DNA of 64,000 nt from Nannocystis sp. RBIL2 (lineage in GTDB: Bacteria; Myxococcota_A; Polyangia; Nannocystales; Nannocystaceae), in contig NZ_JAPNJW010000001.1 in NCBI RefSeq assembly GCF_026626745.1, forward strand, positions 3,456,001 to 3,520,000. Direction: 5' to 3'. The position numbers and the translations under genes are program-made. The notes below the pieces were generated by a model. That model made no database searches. It was not told the origin of the DNA and worked only from the letters and a program-made list of their open reading frames with translations. Positions within the stretch are counted from its first letter, which is position 1; the number at the start of each line of letters is the position of its first letter. Shown piece by piece: positions 43,409 to 52,532 of the stretch.

Positions 43409-43573
43409 GATGACGCGCTCCTTCCGCGTCGTCTTGTCCTCACCGGGTACGGCGCACCTCGTCCGGGCCCGCAGCGCGAGCTAGCTTCACTTTAGCCGCT
43501 CGCGCGCGCCGGGCCCGGCCGGCCCGCGTGAGCCAACCGACCTGTCCTTCCGTACAGGCGCGGCGAGGGCGCC

Positions 43574-44617
43574 TCAGCCCGGCGGCACGAAGTTCTCGCA
43601 GGCCTGGTCGATCACCGCGATCGCGTCGTGGAAGAACGGCTGGAACGAGGCGGCGCAGATCTGGCCGATGCTGCCGTAGGTGAACATCTCGGCGAAGTCG
43701 ATGATGCGGTGGGCGATCTCGGCCGCGCTCTCGCACTCGGGGTTCTCGGGGCCGATCAGCGCGAGGGTGACGATGTTGGTCTCGATCCCGCCCTTGAGCG
43801 CCACCAGCTCATTGAACCAGTCGGGCGGGTCGCCGGACGAGCCGTCCTCCTCCTCGTCGGTGATGACGACGAGGACCAGCAGCGCGTCCTCGCGGACGAA
43901 GCCCTCGTTGCACTGGCCCGGCTGGGCCAGGTCGGGCCCGAGCGCGCGCAGGGCCGCCTGCAGCGGCTTCTCGTTGCTGTCGCCCGTCGTGCCGACCTGG
44001 GCCGCGCAGGCGAAGCGGGTCGCCAGGTCGTCCTGCTCCGTCATGTAGCGCTTGCCGCTGACGTACGGGCCGCAATATTGGTTGCTCGAGTTGCTGCCGT
44101 CGGTCTGGGTGATGAGCCCGCCGAGCACGCCGTCGCACGGGTTCTCGTTGCCCTCGTACTTGTCGGTCGACACCACCCCGATGTGCAGGCTCTCCGCGTC
44201 TACCAGCTGTTGCTGGATCTCCTGTACGAAGCCCGGGAAGCTCGCCACCAGGTTGTCCTGCTCGTCCTTCATGCTCGCCGAGTTGTCGACCACGAACAGC
44301 AGGTCGACCTTGAGGCACGCCTTCGGCTCCGGCGGCGGCCCGGCGTCGGGCGTCTCGCCGATGTCGAACTTCGGCCCGCCGGCGCCGGTCGGGTCGGGCG
44401 CGCTGCTGCCGTCGTCGCCGGTGGCGCCTGCGGTCGTGCCGGTGGTCTCGCCGGTCGACGTCGGCGTCCCCGAGGACGTCGCGTCGTCGGTGGTCAGCGG
44501 CAGCGTGCCCACGCTCGAGACGATCGCGGCGGTGGCCGAGGCGCGGCCGCTGCCGTCGTCGGAGCAGGCGGACAGCGCGAGCGAGGCGAGCGTGACGAGG
44601 GCCGCGGCGCGGAGCAT
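43574..44617 (-). CDS. VWA-domain lipoprotein
   Basis: The 347-residue protein has a lipobox (LASLALSAC), a Thr/Ser/Gly stalk (residues 40-80), then a von Willebrand A domain beginning CLKVDLLFVVDNSASM with the metal-binding DxSxS. TTGDSNEK and VVITDEEEDG supply the other metal-site residues. Several Cys pairs (ENPCDG, QYCGPY, GQCNEG) suggest disulfides. A surface adhesin or scaffold function is likely. The gap to SMR contains one palindrome, CCTGTCCTTCCGTACAGG. Confidence 0.83.
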   Translation of the reverse strand: MLRAAALVTLASLALSACSDDGSGRASATAAIVSSVGTLPLTTDDATSSGTPTSTGETTGTTAGATGDDGSSAPDPTGAGGPKFDIGETPDAGPPPEPKACLKVDLLFVVDNSASMKDEQDNLVASFPGFVQEIQQQLVDAESLHIGVVSTDKYEGNENPCDGVLGGLITQTDGSNSSNQYCGPYVSGKRYMTEQDDLATRFACAAQVGTTGDSNEKPLQAALRALGPDLAQPGQCNEGFVREDALLVLVVITDEEEDGSSGDPPDWFNELVALKGGIETNIVTLALIGPENPECESAAEIAHRIIDFAEMFTYGSIGQICAASFQPFFHDAIAVIDQACENFVPPG

Positions 44618-44824
44618 GCCGCGACGGTACGACCGCGCTGCGACGCGCTCAAGACGAACGCTGCGTCGCGTTTGCGAGCCTCGACTTGCAGTTCTCGGGT
44701 CGGCGCCGATTCACAGGTTGCGGACCTGCCCGGGGGCGTCGCGGAGGAACGCCGTGCCGGCTGGTGGGAGCCCCGAGCGAGCGTCGCGGGTCCGCGGTCC
44801 GCGGGTCCGCGAGGCTCGCAGGCC

Positions 44825-45790
44825 TCAGGCCGCGCGGCGGACCAGGTGGACCACCGCGAAGCGGGCGGCGTCGTCGGTCCACGCCTGGGTCAGGGTCAGA
44901 CCTGCGCTGGAGGACATGCCCGAAAAGCCATCCAGCGTGTACTTGTGCGACAGCTCGGTCAAGATCGCCTCGCGGGCGCGGAAGCTGAAGCTGCGGCCGC
45001 CGACGCCGACGACCTGGTCGATCTTGCTGACCAGGTACATCTCGATGCGGCCCGCCGCCTCGTCGTAGACGGCGCGGTGGGAGAAGCGGCCGGGCTGGAA
45101 CTCGCCGCCGAGCTCGCTGTTGATGCGGTGGAGCAGGTTGAGGTTGAACGCCGCGGTCACCAGGTCGCCGTCGTTGTAGGCGGCCTCGAGCACGCGCTTC
45201 GACTTGACGAGGTCGATGCCGACGAGCGCGCCCTCGCAGCCGGGCGCGCGGGCGATGTTCCGCAGCAGCGCGGTGGCCTCGGCCGGCTCGAAGTTGCCGA
45301 TGGTCGAGCCGGGGAAGTACACCAGGCTGCGGCCGAGCGCGCCGACCGGCAGGCTGAACGGGCGCGTGAAGTCGGCGTGCAGCGGCAGCACCTTGAGCTT
45401 GGGGTACTCGGTCTGGATCGCCGCGCTGGCGGCCAGCAGCGGCTCGCGCGACACGTCGACCGGCACGTAGGCGGTGGCGTCGAGGTGGTCGAGCAGCAGG
45501 CGGGTCTTGATGCTCTCGCCGCTGCCGTACTCGACGATGATGCGGCGCGGGCCGACGGCGGCGGCCATCTCCATCGCGTGGTCGCCGAGGATCTCGATCT
45601 CCGCGCGGGTCAGGTAGTACTCCGGGGTCTCGCAGATCGCCTCGAACAGGCGCGAGCCGCGGGCGTCGTAGAAGTACTTGGACGGCAGGCGCTTGGCCGG
45701 GCGCGACAGGCCCTCGATCACATCGGCGAGGAACCCGTCGGCCGGCGCCTGCGTCGCCTCATCGAGCGTGCGTGGGAGCGGTCGCATCAT
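44825..45790 (-). CDS. egtD: L-histidine N-alpha-methyltransferase
   Basis: EgtD trimethylates histidine to hercynine, the first step of ergothioneine synthesis. The 321-residue SAM enzyme has LPSKYFYDARGSRLFEAIC, TPEYYLTRAEIEIL, VEYGSGESIKTRLLLD, YVPVDVSREPLL, FPGSTIGNFEP, GIDLVKSKRVLEAAYND and NSELGGEF. ATG 45790 overlaps the egtB stop. A palindrome remnant (about 44914-44932) in the gene encodes FSGMSSSAG. Confidence 0.93.
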   Translation of the reverse strand: MMRPLPRTLDEATQAPADGFLADVIEGLSRPAKRLPSKYFYDARGSRLFEAICETPEYYLTRAEIEILGDHAMEMAAAVGPRRIIVEYGSGESIKTRLLLDHLDATAYVPVDVSREPLLAASAAIQTEYPKLKVLPLHADFTRPFSLPVGALGRSLVYFPGSTIGNFEPAEATALLRNIARAPGCEGALVGIDLVKSKRVLEAAYNDGDLVTAAFNLNLLHRINSELGGEFQPGRFSHRAVYDEAAGRIEMYLVSKIDQVVGVGGRSFSFRAREAILTELSHKYTLDGFSGMSSSAGLTLTQAWTDDAARFAVVHLVRRAA

Positions 45791-47025
45791 GCATCCTTGG
45801 TGAGACGGATCCCCGTGAACGGCCACCGTGCCCGGGGCGGAAAGAAATTGCGGTAGCTGGCACGCAAATGATCCCGCGGGGAAGCGCACGAACCGCCGCG
45901 GAGCACCATTTGGTTCGACATGAACTTCCCGTTGTATTCGCCGAGCGCGCCCTCCGGCGGGCGATAGCCCGGGTACGGCAGGTACGCGCTGGCCGTCCAC
46001 TCCCACACGTCGCCGAACAGCTGCGCGGGCAGGTTTTCGGCCCGCGGCGGCGGGTCCGCTGCGGTCGGGTGGAGGCGGCCCGACTCGACGAAGTTGCCGC
46101 TGACCGGAGCGCGCTCGGCCAGCGCCTCCCACTCGAATTCGGTCGGCAAGCGGGCCCCGGCCCAGCGGGCGAACGCGTCGGCCTCGTAGTGCGACACGTG
46201 GACCACCGGCGCGTGCGGGTCGAGCGGGCGCGGGCCGCCGAGGGTCATCTGCCACCATGTCCCTTCGGACATGTACCAATACAGCGGCGCCGTCCAGCTC
46301 TCGGCCTGGACCTGCGCCCAGCCGTCGGACAGCCACAGCGCGCTGCGGCGGTAGCCGCCGTCGGCCACGAACTCCGCATATTCCGCGTTCGTCACGCAGC
46401 GCGACGCAAAAACGTAGGGCCGCCGCAGCGCCCTGTGGCGCGGGCCCTCGTTGTCGAAGTGGAAGCCGTCGCCGGCGTGGCCGACCTCGCCGACCCCGGC
46501 CGGCCCCGGGCACCAGCGCAGCGGCGCAGCCGGGTGTGACGACGGCGGCGCCGCGTCCGCCCGCAGCGCCGGGCGCAGCGGGTTCTGGGCGTACAGGTGC
46601 AGCAGGTCCATCAGGACCAGCTCCTGGTGCTGCTGCTCGTGCTCGAGCCCGAGGCGGACCCGCTCGGCCAGCCACGGCGGGCCGTCCTGCGCCAGCAGCC
46701 CTAGCATCGCCGCGTCGACGTGGGCCCGGTACTGCAGCACCTCGGCGCCGGTCGGCCGCGACAGCAGCCCGCGGCGCGGCCGGCTGAACTGCGGGCCGAC
46801 GGCCTCGTAATAGGAGTTGAAGAGGACCTCGAACTCGGGGTGAAACGGCCGGTAGTCGGCGCGCGCCGGGCCGAGCACGAAGGTCTCGAAGAACCACGTC
46901 GTGTGCGCGAGGTGCCACTTGGCCGGGCTCGCGTCGGGCATGCTCTGGACCACGAGGTCCTCGGCGGGCAGCCCGGCGACCAGCGCCTCCGTGGCCGCGC
47001 GCACGCGGGCGTAGTCGCCGCGCAC
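45787..47025 (-). CDS. egtB: Ergothioneine sulfoxide synthase (EgtB-type)
   Basis: EgtB is an iron enzyme that adds a thiol (gamma-glutamylcysteine or cysteine) to hercynine. The 412-residue protein has an N-terminal DinB-like domain with the iron His residues in KWHLAHTTWFFE and LEHEQQHQELVLMD, and a C-terminal formylglycine-generating-like domain (NAEYAEFVADGGY, VSHYEADAFARWAGARLPTEFEWE, GDVWEWTASAY, QMVLRGGSCASP). The start is GTG 47025, adjoining the stop of the previous gene. An in-frame palindrome at 46257-46274 encodes YMSEGTWW in a semi-conserved region. No egtA, egtC or egtE is nearby. Confidence 0.93.
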   Translation of the reverse strand: MRGDYARVRAATEALVAGLPAEDLVVQSMPDASPAKWHLAHTTWFFETFVLGPARADYRPFHPEFEVLFNSYYEAVGPQFSRPRRGLLSRPTGAEVLQYRAHVDAAMLGLLAQDGPPWLAERVRLGLEHEQQHQELVLMDLLHLYAQNPLRPALRADAAPPSSHPAAPLRWCPGPAGVGEVGHAGDGFHFDNEGPRHRALRRPYVFASRCVTNAEYAEFVADGGYRRSALWLSDGWAQVQAESWTAPLYWYMSEGTWWQMTLGGPRPLDPHAPVVHVSHYEADAFARWAGARLPTEFEWEALAERAPVSGNFVESGRLHPTAADPPPRAENLPAQLFGDVWEWTASAYLPYPGYRPPEGALGEYNGKFMSNQMVLRGGSCASPRDHLRASYRNFFPPRARWPFTGIRLTKDA

Positions 47026-48024
47026 TCAGAACCTCCCGCCGAGGGCGACCCCGAAGCCCTGTCCCGAAGGACCTGCTCCCAAGTGCAGCTGACCGCGGCG
47101 GGCCGTCTTGCGCCCCTGGCCGGTGTCCTGCCGCTCGAGCGTCTTGAGCTCGGCGCGCGACGACAGGGCGTCGACGGCCATGAACGCCGAGCCGGCCAGC
47201 CCGAGGCCGCCCGCCAGGCTGGTGACGCCGACGAAGCGCAGCGGCTCCTTGTCGCCGTACTGGCCGATCAGCCACAGCATGCTGAACACCGCCGCGCCGG
47301 CGTAGAGGGCGTAGCCGAGGCCGCGCGCCCAGATCTTGCCGCGCACGCGCAGGTCCCGGCTGGTGCTCGCGCCGCCGATGGCGACGATCGGCGTGCCGAG
47401 CAGCGTCGTCGTCAGGCCGAGGCCGGCGTACATGAAGTGCTTGATGTTGTGATCGCTCGGGTCGGGCTTGCCGGCGCGGCCGGCGTCGTACAGCACGCCC
47501 ATCAACATGCCGACCGCCGAGAAGCCGATGCCGACGCCGGCGCCGACGCGGGCCCACTCCGACGGGGTCGACTCGCGGCCCTCGACGCACTCCCACGAGT
47601 TCTCGTGCACCGCGGTGACGGCCCCCAGCGGGGCCTGCTGCGCGCCGTTCTTCGGGTGCACGTAGTAGACCGCCGACTTGTCGGCGCGGGAGAAGGTCAC
47701 GCACTCGCGCCCCGCGGTGCCGAGGATCACCAGCACCCGCCGCCCGCCCAGCCGCTGCCACTGCGCGTCGGTCAGCGGCGCCGGGTAGTAGCGCGGCATG
47801 TCGTCGACGGCCGGCGCGGGGGCCGGCGCCTCGGCCGTGGCTGCCCCGGCGGCCACCTCGGTCCCCGCGACCGAGTGGTGGATCAGCGTGACCTGACCTT
47901 CGGGCAAGGTCCCATCGAACATGTCCGAAGCGCCATCCACGAGCACCGCCTCGGGCCCGTCGTAGCTGCGCAGACCGGCGGGCGGGGCGAGGGCGAGCGA
48001 CACGACGGCGAGCGCGACGAGCAT
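47026..48024 (-). CDS. Membrane protein of unknown function in the murF-egt operon
   Basis: The 332-residue protein has a signal peptide (MLVALAVVSLALAPP), an Ala/Pro-rich extracytoplasmic region and a domain with DAQWQRLGGRRVLVILGTAGRECVTF. The second half has four predicted transmembrane segments (VGIGFSAVGMLMGVLYDAG, YAGLGLTTTLLGTPIVAIGG, YALYAGAAVFSMLWLIG, SLAGGLGLAGSAFMAV). It starts 9 bases after murF and abuts egtB, so it is probably cotranscribed. Palindrome remnants are at 47058-47072 and 47897-47931. Confidence 0.7.
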   Translation of the reverse strand: MLVALAVVSLALAPPAGLRSYDGPEAVLVDGASDMFDGTLPEGQVTLIHHSVAGTEVAAGAATAEAPAPAPAVDDMPRYYPAPLTDAQWQRLGGRRVLVILGTAGRECVTFSRADKSAVYYVHPKNGAQQAPLGAVTAVHENSWECVEGRESTPSEWARVGAGVGIGFSAVGMLMGVLYDAGRAGKPDPSDHNIKHFMYAGLGLTTTLLGTPIVAIGGASTSRDLRVRGKIWARGLGYALYAGAAVFSMLWLIGQYGDKEPLRFVGVTSLAGGLGLAGSAFMAVDALSSRAELKTLERQDTGQGRKTARRGQLHLGAGPSGQGFGVALGGRF

Positions 48025-48033
48025 GGCCACATT

Positions 48034-49437
48034 CTACACGGCCTTGGGCGGCGCCTGCAGCAGGGCCTCGACGACCCGCTCCAATCGCATGCCGCGGCTG
48101 CCCTTGACCAGGAGGGCGCCTGGCCGCTCGGCGAAGGCGGCGCGGACGGCCGCGACGAGGTCGGAGACGCAAAGTCCGGCGTGCCACGATGCGATCCCGC
48201 CGGCCTTGGCCGCGTCGGCGGCGGCCTGCGACTGGGTGCCGAAGGTGAACAGGGCGTCGAGCTTCAGCGCGGCCGCCAGCCGGCCGACCTCCGCGTGCAG
48301 CTCCGGGCCGCGCTCGCCCAGCTCGAGCATGTCGCCGATCACCGCGGCCAGCGGACCCGGCCGTGACGGGCGCAGCGCGGCCAGGCTGTGCAGCGCCGCG
48401 GTGACCGAGCCGGGGTTGGCGTTGTAGTTGTCGGCGATGAGCAGGTGGTGGTCGTCGAAGCGGAGCACCCGGCCGCGATCGCCGACCGGCTGGACCCCCT
48501 CGAGCGCCTCGATCATCGGCCCGACCGGACAGCCCAGGTGCAGCCCGACCGCCAGGGCGGCCGCCGCGTTGCGGGCGTTGTGGGCCCCGAACACCCGCAG
48601 GCTCAGGCGGATCTCCTCGCTGCCGCCGCGGGGTAATTGCAGCTGCAAGGTCGCGTGGGTCCGCTCGTCGAGCTCGACCCCGAGGATGCGCACCGCCGCG
48701 TCCGGACCTTCCCCGAAGCGCAGGATCGAAAGGCCAGGCGGGAAGTGCGGCGGCAGCAGCGGCTCGTCGTCGGGGACCACCGCGACTCCGTCCGCCCGCA
48801 CGTGGCGCAGCGGCTCGGCCTCGGCGGCGGCGATCGCCTCGAGGCTGCCCATGAACTCGAGGTGCTCGAGCGCGACGCTGGTGATCACCGCGACGTCGGG
48901 GCGCACCACCGCGGCCAGGCGCTCGTTCTCGCCGGGCGCGCTCATCCCCAGCTCGAGCACGATCGCCTCCGGATGATCGGGCCCGTTCAGCAGCGACAGC
49001 GGCACGCCGAGGTGGTTGTTGAGGTTGCCGCGGGTGGCCAGGACGCGGCCGTGGCGGCTGCGCAGGACCGCCTCGATCAGCGCGCGCGTGGTCGTCTTGC
49101 CGTTGCTGCCGGAGATCGCCACCACCGGGCCGCTGCAGCGCTCGCGGGCGGCGCGGCCGAGGACCGTCAGGGCCGCGAAGGTGTCGGCGACCTCGATCAC
49201 GGTGACCGTCGGCTCGTCGGGCAGCGGGTGCCCCGGGGCCTGCAGGACCGCCGCGGCGCCGGCCCGGATCGCGTCGGGGATGAACGCGTGACCGTCGCGG
49301 GCGGCGACGATCGGCACGAACAGGCCGCCGGGCACGGGGTCGCGGCTGTCGACGAAGGCGCCGCGGATCTCCCGCGAACCCGCGCGGAGCAGGCGTCCGC
49401 CGGTGGTCGCGGCCAGGGTCTCGGGGGTGAAGTGCAC
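48034..49437 (-). CDS. murF: UDP-MurNAc-tripeptide:D-Ala-D-Ala ligase
   Basis: MurF adds D-Ala-D-Ala to the peptidoglycan precursor. The 467-residue product has the N-terminal VDSRDPVPGGLFVPI, ATP loop VVAISGSNGKTTTRALI, GNLNNHLGVPLSLL, LELGMSAPGE, and DNYNANPGSVTAALHSLA. The start is GTG 49437. It is separated from murE by 38 kb and lies first in an operon with a membrane protein and egtBD. A palindrome remnant (about 48705-48734) lies within LRFGEGPDA. Confidence 0.95.
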   Translation of the reverse strand: MHFTPETLAATTGGRLLRAGSREIRGAFVDSRDPVPGGLFVPIVAARDGHAFIPDAIRAGAAAVLQAPGHPLPDEPTVTVIEVADTFAALTVLGRAARERCSGPVVAISGSNGKTTTRALIEAVLRSRHGRVLATRGNLNNHLGVPLSLLNGPDHPEAIVLELGMSAPGENERLAAVVRPDVAVITSVALEHLEFMGSLEAIAAAEAEPLRHVRADGVAVVPDDEPLLPPHFPPGLSILRFGEGPDAAVRILGVELDERTHATLQLQLPRGGSEEIRLSLRVFGAHNARNAAAALAVGLHLGCPVGPMIEALEGVQPVGDRGRVLRFDDHHLLIADNYNANPGSVTAALHSLAALRPSRPGPLAAVIGDMLELGERGPELHAEVGRLAAALKLDALFTFGTQSQAAADAAKAGGIASWHAGLCVSDLVAAVRAAFAERPGALLVKGSRGMRLERVVEALLQAPPKAV

Positions 49438-49803
49438 GCCTGACCGTTAGCACCCCGACGCGTCGGCGCGCCACTCTTCGGCTGGGCCCGCCGCGGCGGC
49501 TGCGCAGCGGCCCTGCGGCGAGGCGAGGGCGCGGGTCATCGGGGGTCGTCGGCCCGTGACGGGGCGAACGTCCCCCGCCCGGTCCGCGCGGTCGCGGCGG
49601 CCGCCGGTCCGGCATTTGTCCCATCATATGTCTTTATGGACATGTCCCTTCGGCCTTGTGGTAGCGCAGCTCGCCGTTCCGCGCCGGTCGCTGCGGCCCT
49701 CGCTCGCCCTCGCTCGCCCCGCTGCCGCGCGTGGACGCGCGCCTGCGTCGCAGCCGTCACGGGGCCGTGGCCGCGTCGACGCCGGGTCATGCTAGCCTCG
49801 TGG
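49438..49803. other. 366-bp intergenic region with one palindrome cluster
   Basis: No gene was found. Copies CATATGTCTTTATGGACATG and CATGTCCCTTCGGCC lie at about 49623-49655. The region must carry the divergent promoters of murF and the HNH gene. Confidence 0.45.
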
Positions 49804-50325
49804 ATGGGCAACCCCATGCATACGCTGGTCCTCGATCCCGGCTTTCTGCCGATCAAGGTCATCTCGTGGCGGCGTGCCCTGTGCCTGAGCTTCCTCGACA
49901 AGGTCGAGGTCATCGCCAGCTACGAGCGCGAGGTCAGGACCATCAGCCACAGCTACCCCACGCCCTCGGTCGTCCGCCTGCTGCACGCCGCGCGGCCGGG
50001 CCCGCAGGTGGTCCGGTTCTCGCGCAAGAACGTGTACCTGCGCGACAATCACCGCTGTCAGTATTGCGGCGTCCAATACAGCGACCACGAGCTCACGCTC
50101 GACCACGTGGTCCCGCGCGTCGACGGCGGCAAGACCACCTGGACCAACGTCGTCACCGCCTGCGGCGCCTGCAACCGGCGCAAGGGCGGGCGCACTCCCG
50201 AGCAGGCCGGCTTGCCGCTGCGCACCCGCCCGGCCCGGCCCAAGTGGACCCCGATGACTCTGGCCCAGCGCCTCCCGACCCACGACGTCCCCGAGGCCTG
50301 GCGGGCCTGGCTGGGCGCCGCCTGA
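49804..50325 (+). CDS. HNH endonuclease family protein
   Basis: The 173-residue protein (ATG 49804; ATG 49815 also possible) has an N-terminal HTLVLDPGFLPIKVISWRRAL segment typical of a small bacterial HNH family. The HNH core follows: YLRDNHRCQYCGVQY, ELTLDHVVPRVDGG, WTNVVTACGACNRRKGG. It includes two CxxC zinc knuckles and the LDHVVPR His pair. Family members are probably DNases of unknown target. There is no adjacent methylase or toxin partner. Confidence 0.85.
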   Translation: MGNPMHTLVLDPGFLPIKVISWRRALCLSFLDKVEVIASYEREVRTISHSYPTPSVVRLLHAARPGPQVVRFSRKNVYLRDNHRCQYCGVQYSDHELTLDHVVPRVDGGKTTWTNVVTACGACNRRKGGRTPEQAGLPLRTRPARPKWTPMTLAQRLPTHDVPEAWRAWLGAA

Positions 50326-50336
50326 GGCCGCCCGCG

Positions 50337-50475
50337 ACCTGTCCTCGGGGACACGTCTCCGCCGCGGCCGAGCCCGCCGTCGGGCCCGCGGCGCAGGAAC
50401 CGCCGCGCCTCGCGGAGATTTCCGAGCTGTCTTCCGGGACACCTCGGCGCCGCGCCAGCTGTCCCGCAGGACAGC
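50337..50475. repeat. Palindrome cluster between convergent genes
   Basis: CTGTCCTCGGGGACACG, GCTGTCTTCCGGGACACC and GCTGTCCCGCAGGACAGC start near 50339, 50429 and 50459, filling the gap between the HNH stop and the lipoprotein stop at 50476. The last is a perfect-stem hairpin (GCTGTCC/GGACAGC). Confidence 0.7.
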
Positions 50476-51660
50476 TCAACCCGGGATCGTCGTCATGCAC
50501 TCGGTGAGCGGGCCGGCGAGGCCGCTCCAGCCGTTGTAGCCGCTATTGAGGTCGAGGTCGGGGCCGGTGACCAGCGGCCGCGTGTTGGAGAAATCGCCGA
50601 GGTCGACCTCCATCAGCTCGGCGCCGGCGTCGCCCTCGCCGGAGCTGAGGATGTAGAGGCGCGGCTGCAGGTCGTCGAACAGCGGCCCGCCGAGCGCGTG
50701 GATCCCCCACGTCCCGTCGGTGTCGGCCAGCTGCATGCCGGTGCCGGTCGTGTAGTCGATCTGCCACAAGTTGCTCGAGTCCATGGCGAAGCCGAGGCTG
50801 TCGCTGACCTCGCCGTCGACGATGCCCGGCGACATGTCGTCGATGTCGGCCACCGACGCGTTGCCGAGGTCGGTGATGACCTCGAACGCCAGGTCGCCCT
50901 GCAGGTACGCGCCGGTGAAGCGGAGCAGGCGGTTGCCCTCGTTGTTGCCCACGTCCTCGCCGGTGTCCATGAGGTAGACCCGGCCGTCGCAGTCGGTGTA
51001 GAGCGCCTCGATGCGGATCGGCTGGTCCTGGCCGTCGTTGGGCACGGTCCCCAGCAGCGTCGCCTGGGCCGGCGTGTTCTCGGTGGTCGGCGGCTCGGGG
51101 ATGTGGAAGATCTGGGTCCCCTCGGCCGACTCGCGCGAGCCGATCAGCGAGCCGTCCTCGAGCATCGTCAGGCCGTTCTGGCCGTGGATCAGCGGCTCGT
51201 CGGCGACCAGCTCGTTGTGGACGAGCGTGACGACCGAGCCGTCGGCGGGATCGATCTGGATGTAGATGAGGTGGTTCTCCACCGAGTACCAGAGGTTCGG
51301 CGTGTCCCACAGGACGTTGCCGCCGGTCGTCTCGGTGGTCGTCGTGTCGGTCGTCGTCGTCGTCGTCGCGTCGGTCGTCGTCGTCGTCGTCGACGTCGTC
51401 GCGTCAGTCGTCGGCAGCGCCTCGGTGGTCGGCCCGGTGGTCGTCGTCGTGCTCGCGTCGCTGGTACCGAGCGTGGTGTCGGTCGCGGTGGTCGTCTCGC
51501 CGTCGCTCGTGGTGTCGGTTGTCCCGGCGGTCAGCGTCGTCGCAGTCGACGCGTCGGACCCCGCCGTATCGGTCGAGACCGGGTCGCTCGGGGTGCAGGC
51601 AGTGAAGCCGAGCGGAGCGACGAGAAGGGACAGGAGCGCGGCGCGGGTGGCGTAAGTCAT
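50476..51660 (-). CDS. Lipoprotein with Thr-rich stalk and beta-propeller-like domain
   Basis: The 394-residue protein has a lipobox (PLGFTAC), about 95 residues of Thr/Asp/Ser repeat (DNA 51330-51600, many GTC/GTG triplets on the plus strand), then about 280 residues of repeated strands (ENHLIYIQIDPADGSVV, GLTMLEDGSLIG, GRVYLMDTGEDVG, LWQIDYTTGTGMQL, RLYILSSGEGDAG). This suggests a beta-propeller. A surface location is likely; the ligand is unknown. Confidence 0.75.
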   Translation of the reverse strand: MTYATRAALLSLLVAPLGFTACTPSDPVSTDTAGSDASTATTLTAGTTDTTSDGETTTATDTTLGTSDASTTTTTGPTTEALPTTDATTSTTTTTTDATTTTTTDTTTTETTGGNVLWDTPNLWYSVENHLIYIQIDPADGSVVTLVHNELVADEPLIHGQNGLTMLEDGSLIGSRESAEGTQIFHIPEPPTTENTPAQATLLGTVPNDGQDQPIRIEALYTDCDGRVYLMDTGEDVGNNEGNRLLRFTGAYLQGDLAFEVITDLGNASVADIDDMSPGIVDGEVSDSLGFAMDSSNLWQIDYTTGTGMQLADTDGTWGIHALGGPLFDDLQPRLYILSSGEGDAGAELMEVDLGDFSNTRPLVTGPDLDLNSGYNGWSGLAGPLTECMTTIPG

Positions 51661-52496
51661 CGGCAAGCATTCACCTCGTTCGAGACGTCGGTCGCCCAGT
51701 GTCGCGGCGCCCGCCCGGCTTGTCCAGGCGGGCGCATGTCGGCCGCGAGCGCAGGTGTTCGCACCGCACGCGCGGCCGCCGGGCCCGCGCGCTCCGGCGC
51801 TCGCCGATGCGCGCGACGAGCTCGCCCGGGGTTTGCGAATGCGGCGCGCCGCCGAGACCGCGAGCGCGCGACTCTCTGTCTCGAAACTAAAATGTCTGAA
51901 AGGACATATCCATCGACGCAGGCGCTCGCTCTCTCCGCTCGCCCGCTCGCGGCTCGCCGGTCGGGGTCGCGCCGTGCCGACCGGCGCTTCGCTCGCGCGC
52001 TGGAGCTCCGCGTCAGCGGCTCGCCGAGCGGCGTTCGCTTCACTTCGATGTCCGATTCTCGACCTCGCACGCGCCCACGAGCCACGTCCGCCGGGCCTCG
52101 CATCGACGGCGCCGCGGACCTCGACTCGCGCGAGCGCCGTCCCGCCTGCGCCACGAGTCGCCGTCACCTCCGCGACCTCGCACTCGCGCACGAGCGACGT
52201 CCGCGCGCGCCGCGAGTCGACGCGCCGCTGGATCTCCGCCGCGCCCCTCGAGCCGCCGACCTCCAGACCTCGCACTCGCGCACGAGCGACGTCCGCGTGC
52301 GCATCGCTCACGAGTTCCACGTCCGTCGGCCGTGCTTCCGCGTCGCGCGATCGGCGTCCACCGACACGACGTTCGCATGACTGTCGCGACCGCGCCGCGA
52401 ACCTCTCGCGAAGCAGCGAAGTCGGGTGCGAGTCGGACGAGCGGACTCGCTCGATCACCCGAAAGCGGCCCCGCCGACGTGCGCTGGCTCATTTTT
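51661..52496. other. 836-bp intergenic region with imperfect 30-base repeats
   Basis: No credible gene was found. A 30-base element (CCTCGCACTCGCGCACGAGC and on) is identical at 52176-52205 and 52268-52297, with a diverged copy at 52063-52092. A palindrome copy (AAATGTCTGAAAGGACATATCC) is at about 51889-51911. The Arg/Ser/Ala-rich frames here on both strands lack starts and family resemblance. Confidence 0.5.
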
Positions 52497-52517
52497 GACA
52501 GTGAAAATCATTTTCAC
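52497..52517. promoter_or_regulatory. Fur box upstream of the methyltransferase
   Basis: GTGAAAATCATTTTCAC at 52501-52517 is a perfect 17-base dyad. Aligned to the classical Fur box (GATAATGATAATCATTATC) over 52497-52515 it matches at 15 of 19 positions. It lies 16 bases before ATG 52533. Confidence 0.8.
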
Positions 52518-52532
52518 TATTAACTCCGCCTC

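Noticed and set aside
43409..43500. Guanidine riboswitch before the SugE/EmrE-like gene
   Set aside because: No ykkC-type or paired ACGR-loop structure could be made out in the leader.
51661..52496. Arg/Ser/Ala-rich frames on both strands
   Set aside because: They follow the 30-base repeats and GC skew, have no start context, and are unlike any protein in the window.
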